A stretch of 64,000 nt of DNA, from assembly GCA_963854835.1 (NCBI GenBank), contig OY978525.1, forward strand, positions 42,613,554-42,677,553. Reading direction: 5' to 3'. A model generated the notes under the pieces. The model did no database searches. It was not told the origin of the DNA and saw only the letters and a program-made list of their open reading frames with translations. Source of the DNA: Megamerina dolium (Eukaryota; Arthropoda; Insecta; Diptera; Megamerinidae). Below, piece after piece: positions 59,286-64,000 of the stretch. The first letter of the stretch is position 1, and the number at the start of each line of letters is the position of its first letter. The position numbers were made by a program, and so were the translations under genes.

Positions 59286-60560
59286 TTATACTTCCCCTCG
59301 ATATGGCGCAAGTCGCTCCAAGTGCACTACTTTAAACTTTGCTCTTTTATTCCAGGCACGTTGAATGCGATACACTACGTCATTTATCTTTGCTATAATC
59401 TCATATGGTCCTTCCCAATGAGTCTGTAGTTTAGGGGACAGGCCTTTCTTTCGTTGTGGATTATGAAGCATTACAAGCTCTCCTTCATAGAACCCTTTTG
59501 AATTTGCTTTCAAGTCATACCTGGCCTTCATCTTATCGCTTATCATCTGCGACCGCTCTCTGATGAACTGATGTACTTCATCCAACTGTTCCCGCTTTTC
59601 GCTAGTATAATTTCCTTCGGTTGATCTCGTTGGTGTTACAACTCCAAATTTTAAATCAGCTGGCAGTCTTAACTCGTTTCCAAAAATTGCCATTGCCGGT
59701 GTAGTAGCCGTCGTATCATGTTGTGCGCATCGATATGCCATGAGGAACATTGGTATATGTACATCACAGTCTCTTTGGTATTTATCTACGACTTTTCTCA
59801 AATATTCCTCCAAGGTACGGTTAAATCGTTCTACCATGCCATCAGATTGTGGATGCAAAGGTGTTGTACGAGTTTTGTATATACCCAGCATACGGCATAT
59901 CTCTTGGAATACAACTGATTCGAAATTTCGACCTTGGTCTGAGTGTAATTCCATCGGTACACCAAAACGAGTAATCCATTGGTTGACGAATACATCCGCA
60001 ACTGTACTAGCTTCTTGATTTGGAATGGGGTATACTTCAGGCCATTTACTGAAGTAATCTATAACCACCAGAACATACTTGTTTCCTGCGTTGCTTATTG
60101 GAAATGGTCAAGCTATGTCCATAGCAATTCGCTCAAATGGAGCACCCACGGTGTATTGGTGCATCTTACCACGACTTTTCTTAGTGGGACCTTTGGCCAT
60201 TGCACATTGCTTACACTTCCGTATCCAATCAGCGACATGGTCATGGCATCCAACCCAATAAAATCGTTTCTTTATTTTCTCGACGGTTTTGGTGATTCCC
60301 AAATGCCCTCCACTGGAGGCATTGTGATACTCAGCTATCACTTCATTTATTCTTGCCTTGGGTACCACTAGCAGATCATTAGTGATTTTTCCATCTTCAC
60401 TTTGCTATGCTCTGTATAAACATCCGTCTCGTTAGTGCAGGCTTTGCCACTGCGCCCAGTATGCCTTTGCTTTTGGACTCTCATTAGCCATCTCTTGCCA
60501 ATCTGGACGTATGCCCTGCTCCTTGTATTCCATAATCTTTACGAGATCTGGGTCGTTCCT
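59286..60560 (-). pseudogene. Integrase of copy D
   Basis: Split into 60368-60108 (zinc finger and first Asp) and 60068-59286 (rest of core and C-terminus) by a Gly-to-stop change at 60108-60110 just after MDIA. Two further stops lie upstream (near 60410 and 60436), both shared with copy E. Otherwise the D,D-35-E residues and the C-terminal EGPYEIIAKINDVVYRIQ are present. Confidence 0.88.
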
Positions 60561-60594
60561 CTGATCTTCTTGCACTCGTTGACTGACCGTACAA

Positions 60595-61697
60595 TTATTT
60601 ATGGAAATACTTTACACATTCCAGTATTGCGAGCAACTCCCTTCGAGTGACACAGTAGTTTCTTTCTGGCTTCGACAGGATTTTACTGTAGTATGCTATT
60701 ACTTTTTCTTGCCCATCTATGATCTGAGAGAGCACTCCATCTATTCCATAGCCACTCGCATGTGTGTCCAACACAAACTTTTGACCAGGTACTGGATACG
60801 CTAATATTAGTGCAGAACAGAGTTTTTCTTTCAGCTGTTCGAATGCTTTCTGTTGGTCTTCACCCCATACAAATGGTTTGTTCTTTCTTGTTAACTCATG
60901 CAGACTGCTGGCGATGTTTGCAAATCCAGGAACAAATCGTCTATAGTAGGTGCATAAGCCTAGGAAGCTTCTTAACTCGTGAAGATTCGACGGAATAGGC
61001 CATTCTTGTACTGCTGCTACTTTCTCCTCGTCGGTATGTACCCCTTCTGTTGTTACTTTATGACCAAGATATTTAACATCTTGCCTGAAGAGTGAACACT
61101 TTTTCATATTCAGTTTAAGCCCTGCTGATTGTATACGCTCAAATACTTCTTTCAACTTTTCCAGGTGGTCGTTAAAATCTTTTCCCATCACGATAATGTC
61201 ATCGAGGTACACCAAGCACGTTCTTCAGTGTAGTCCTCCGAGTACACTCTCCATCAAAATTTCGAAGTAGCTGGCGCATTGCATATACCAAATGGCATGA
61301 CTGTAAATTGCCATAGCCCATCGCCAATACTGAAAGCTGTTTTTTCTTTGTCCTCCTTACCAAGTTCCACTTGCCAGTTGCCACTTTGCAGATCAAGAGT
61401 TGAGAACCACTTCGCACCAGATAGCGTGTCCAGAGTGTCATCGATTCTTGGCAGTGGATAGCTGTCTTTTTTCGTAATATCATTTAGCTTTCTGTAATCC
61501 ATACAGAATCGAATACTTCCATCCTTCTTCTTTACCAGCACAACTGGTGAACTCCATGGACTCGCTGATGGTTCAATAACACCTTGTTTCTGCATATCGG
61601 AAATCAGCTTAATGGCTTCGTCTCTTTTGGCCAATGGTATTCGTCGTGGTGTTTGACGAATTGGTCTAGAATCACCGGTGTCAATGTGATGCTTCAC
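60595..61697 (-). pseudogene. Reverse transcriptase and truncated RNase H of copy D
   Basis: First frame 61697-61254 with MDYRKLNDITKKDSY and FTVMPFGICNAP. A scrambled 40-base stretch then shifts the frame, and YLDDIIVMGKDF opens 61215-60595. RNase H starts with LDTHAS (Asp to His) and stops after ECVKYFHK; its second half (the expected TDH and ALSR blocks) is deleted. All these lesions are identical in copy E. Confidence 0.88.
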
Positions 61698-61781
61698 GAT
61701 GGTTGATCATCGTCCAATTTTTCCATTTGAAGAAAATGTTGAACTGTACTTGTCCAATAGTTGTAAAGCCTTTTCTTTTTG

Positions 61782-62564
61782 CTATTTGGTAAGCACACCT
61801 GCCCATTCTTCCATCTGTGCTTTTATTTCCGCTCTGACAGTTCCTGATCTTCCACTTTTTATCGACAAACCCTTTTCGCAGTCTACTACGGCAGTAACTT
61901 CCTGGTAATGACCAATCACCATTCCTTTCTTTACAACTGTAGATGTATTAGGTGGATTTGATATAAGCACCGGTACTATTCCATTTTCTTTAGGTTCCAC
62001 TAACGTCCTACCAAGTATGATGTTTTTATTCGTTATGTCTTTATCTGCTTCCACCACCCACAATTTGCCTGTCCCATCATCCACATTCATCTGTGCCCAA
62101 ATCACCGCTTCTGATTTTACTGGAACCTCTTGGCGTTGACATGCCAGTACTCGTTTGATGTTACCACTACGCTTGTAACCGATATTCAATGCTAACTCGA
62201 CATTTGCATAGCGTAGTATACGTTGATTTAAATCTAACGTAAACCCATTGTCAATCATAAAATCAACACCAATTATTATATCATCTATGATGTCGGCCAC
62301 AATGAATTCATGTTCCCACGTACTATTTCCAATAGATATTCGTTTCTTTATCTTACCTAGAATTTGTGCATCCTCACCCGTTGCTGTACGCAATTTTATT
62401 CCCATTAAAGGCTCAAACCTCTTTACCAAATCGCTCTTTATTATAGAATGTGATGCACCAGTATCCAGGGTTAACATGAATTCCAGATTGTCCAATTTTC
62501 CATCAATAGTTAAGCTGCTTGGCACACGCTGTAGTTGTGAAATGTGAATGATGGGGCAACCCAC
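61782..62564 (-). pseudogene. Aspartic protease of copy D
   Basis: The frame is open for 260 codons. LTLDTGASHSIIKSDLVKRF carries the catalytic Asp-Thr-Gly, and IIDDIIIGVDFMIDNG forms the flap/C-terminal psi-loop region. The frame starts without a good ATG, as expected for a piece of a polyprotein, and stops at 61782, where a short gap with frame breaks leads to the reverse transcriptase. The domain itself looks intact. Copies A, B and C lack it entirely. Confidence 0.8.
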
Positions 62565-62738
62565 TGTTGGAGTCAGTTCACGCCCCGCTGAACTGACTCG
62601 ATTTAGTTTAACGATAGATTTGTGTTAGTGGAGCGATCGCTATCCACCTTATTCTCCTTCTTTTGTCTTCCTGGAGCATTGGATCTTGATCGCTTTCGTC
62701 GTAGATGGCAGTTTTCGCGTCGACCTGCTTCCTTCAGG

Positions 62739-63980
62739 CTACACTACAGATTTGAATGCCGGACACACTTCTTCAACCAGATCTGCTGTTTCTGTTTCTA
62801 GTTGGCGTACCCGTGGCATTGGTCGACACATCAAACTGGCGGCTTCAAACGTCAAGACTCTACTGACTGTTTCGGCATAAGTATTCCTTGGTGACATGAC
62901 TAGGGCACGCTTAGTTCCTCCATCACGTATGCCATCTATGAAAGCCTCTATTTTGATTTTTTCGACGAACTCTTCCGAATTACCGGAGAACGCTAGATGA
63001 CATAAGCGCTCAATATCGGAAGCGAATTCCTGAAGGCTCTCATTACTCCGTTGCACTCGCGATCTCAATTCCACTCGATGAAATTGGCTCTTGTATTCAT
63101 TTCCATATTTTCGCTGGAGTGTGTCCATCAGTGATTGGTAGCTACCACGATCTTTCTCTGGAACCATCTGTAACACTTCGGAAGCATTACCTTTTAATGC
63201 GACTATTAAAGCAGCAGTCTTGTCGCTGTCATCCCATTGATTCTTCGAAGCTGTTGTCTCGAATTGAAGCTTGAAGATGTTGAATGGCGTGCTTCCGTCA
63301 AATGTTGGTAGCTTTAGTTTGATTGTACTTGAATCTCTAATCACTGATGTGGCTGGCCCATTTATTTTTAGTTGGTTGAGATCGTGTTGTAATTTCTCGA
63401 ACTTATCTTCCAAATCATCTACATGTTCCTTCAGATCTGTAACTTTTTCATTAATGGCTCCGGAAATTTCATCTATATGTTCTTTTAGTTCTGCAACTTT
63501 CTCATTAATAGCCCCAGAAATTTCTTGTAGTTTGTAGTTAATTGTCTTCTGGAATTCTCCAATGAAATTTTCTTGGCGAGACGAACCTTTTTGAATTTCC
63601 ATACGCAATTCAGCCGAATGTTCTTGAAGCTTGGAGTCAATGCGAGACGCATTTCCTTGAATTTCCGTACGTAATTCACTAATAACGCCCTCTTGTCGAG
63701 ACGAACTTTCTTGTAACTGTTGCATCATGGATTTCATAAAATCCATGAGTCGACCACTCGAATCTATTTTGCTCTCTTCCTCAGCGTGCACAACTGCTTG
63801 TATATCGGCTTCCTCGAAGAACTCATGTTCTTCTACATTAATTCCCTTAGCCTCCATAGCTTGCCTCAGCCTCACCAGCAGTTCCGCCTTTGCACCTGAT
63901 GACGATAGATTCATCTCTACCAACAGCTTTTTAAGCTAGTCCACTTTTAGTTGGTCAATTTTCACCATCTTTACAGAATC
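62739..63980 (-). pseudogene. SAP/Gag of copy D, zinc knuckles deleted
   Basis: The SAP region reads as in copy A but has a stop near 63936 (Gln to TAG). The frame 63923-62739 then continues through a longer coiled-coil region (KLQEISGAINEKVAELKEH, partly repeated) and the capsid-like Gag, ending in CPAFKSVV. At 62700-62740 the two zinc knuckles present in A, B and C are missing: the sequence jumps from the pre-knuckle QPEG to the post-knuckle Arg/Ser-rich part. No frameshift separates SAP from Gag here. Confidence 0.85.
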
Positions 63981-64000
63981 CCACTTCTGACACCAATTGT

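Larger units (their letters stand above)
58836..64000 (-). mobile_element. Ty3/gypsy copy D: longer element with protease and RT, right LTR beyond window
   Basis: Left LTR 58836-59247 (412 bases, D-type). The interior on the minus strand runs SAP/Gag, protease, reverse transcriptase, partial RNase H, integrase. The window ends at 63998-64000 with TGT, exactly where the right LTR should start. The order is standard for Ty3/gypsy, but several blocks are damaged. Confidence 0.88.

Overview
The window is eukaryotic, AT-rich, repeat-dominated DNA, most likely from a dipteran insect, possibly a tephritid fruit fly. The evidence is the mix of mobile families: an errantivirus with an env gene, BEL/Pao, Jockey-type and RTE-like LINEs, piggyBac, PIF/Harbinger, a tRNA-derived SINE and long (TA)n tracts. 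I see no host protein gene, rRNA or true tRNA gene. Almost every coding block belongs to a transposable element and most are broken.

Layout. 1-2088: 3' part of a DNA transposon with a two-exon transposase-like gene. 2089-3903: TA tracts and LINE/gypsy debris. 3904-5763: 5'-truncated Jockey-type LINE on the minus strand; it resumes at 21623 because a BEL/Pao element (5764-21622, 5-bp duplication) landed in it. The BEL element itself carries a 7-kb errantivirus (6749-13768, 4-bp duplication TACA) and a SINE (15478-15860, 12-bp duplication). 21957-30234: a long-inverted-repeat (foldback) element, split at TTAA by a piggyBac relative (22845-29828) whose right terminal repeat is in turn split by a nearly full-length Jockey-type LINE (25342-29817). 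31508-34995: a rearranged Ty3/gypsy copy (E) whose left part reads minus and right part plus. 35616-36721: PIF/Harbinger transposase remnant. 37682-38975: inverted repeats and a second half-copy of the foldback element. 39526-46125: patchwork of a P-like remnant, a mariner start and four LINE fragments.

46126-64000 is the most unusual part: four tandem Ty3/gypsy copies (A, B, C, D), all on the minus strand. A, B and C encode a SAP-domain Gag with two zinc knuckles joined directly to integrase, with protease, reverse transcriptase and RNase H absent. D keeps protease and reverse transcriptase but has lost its zinc knuckles and part of RNase H. B and C carry a D-type LTR on the left and an A-type LTR on the right and are separated by a repeated spacer (LINE remnant plus TA tract), so they look like products of unequal recombination between A-like and D-like elements rather than separate insertions.

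How parts work together: in the errantivirus, Gag, a -1 frameshifted Pol and a separately spliced Env form one retroviral unit. The two Jockey ORFs overlap as ATGA. In the gypsy array the Gag-IN copies and the RT copy have complementary losses. Clade names for the LINEs and the first transposon are tentative. All positions come from reading the sequence; no database search was run.
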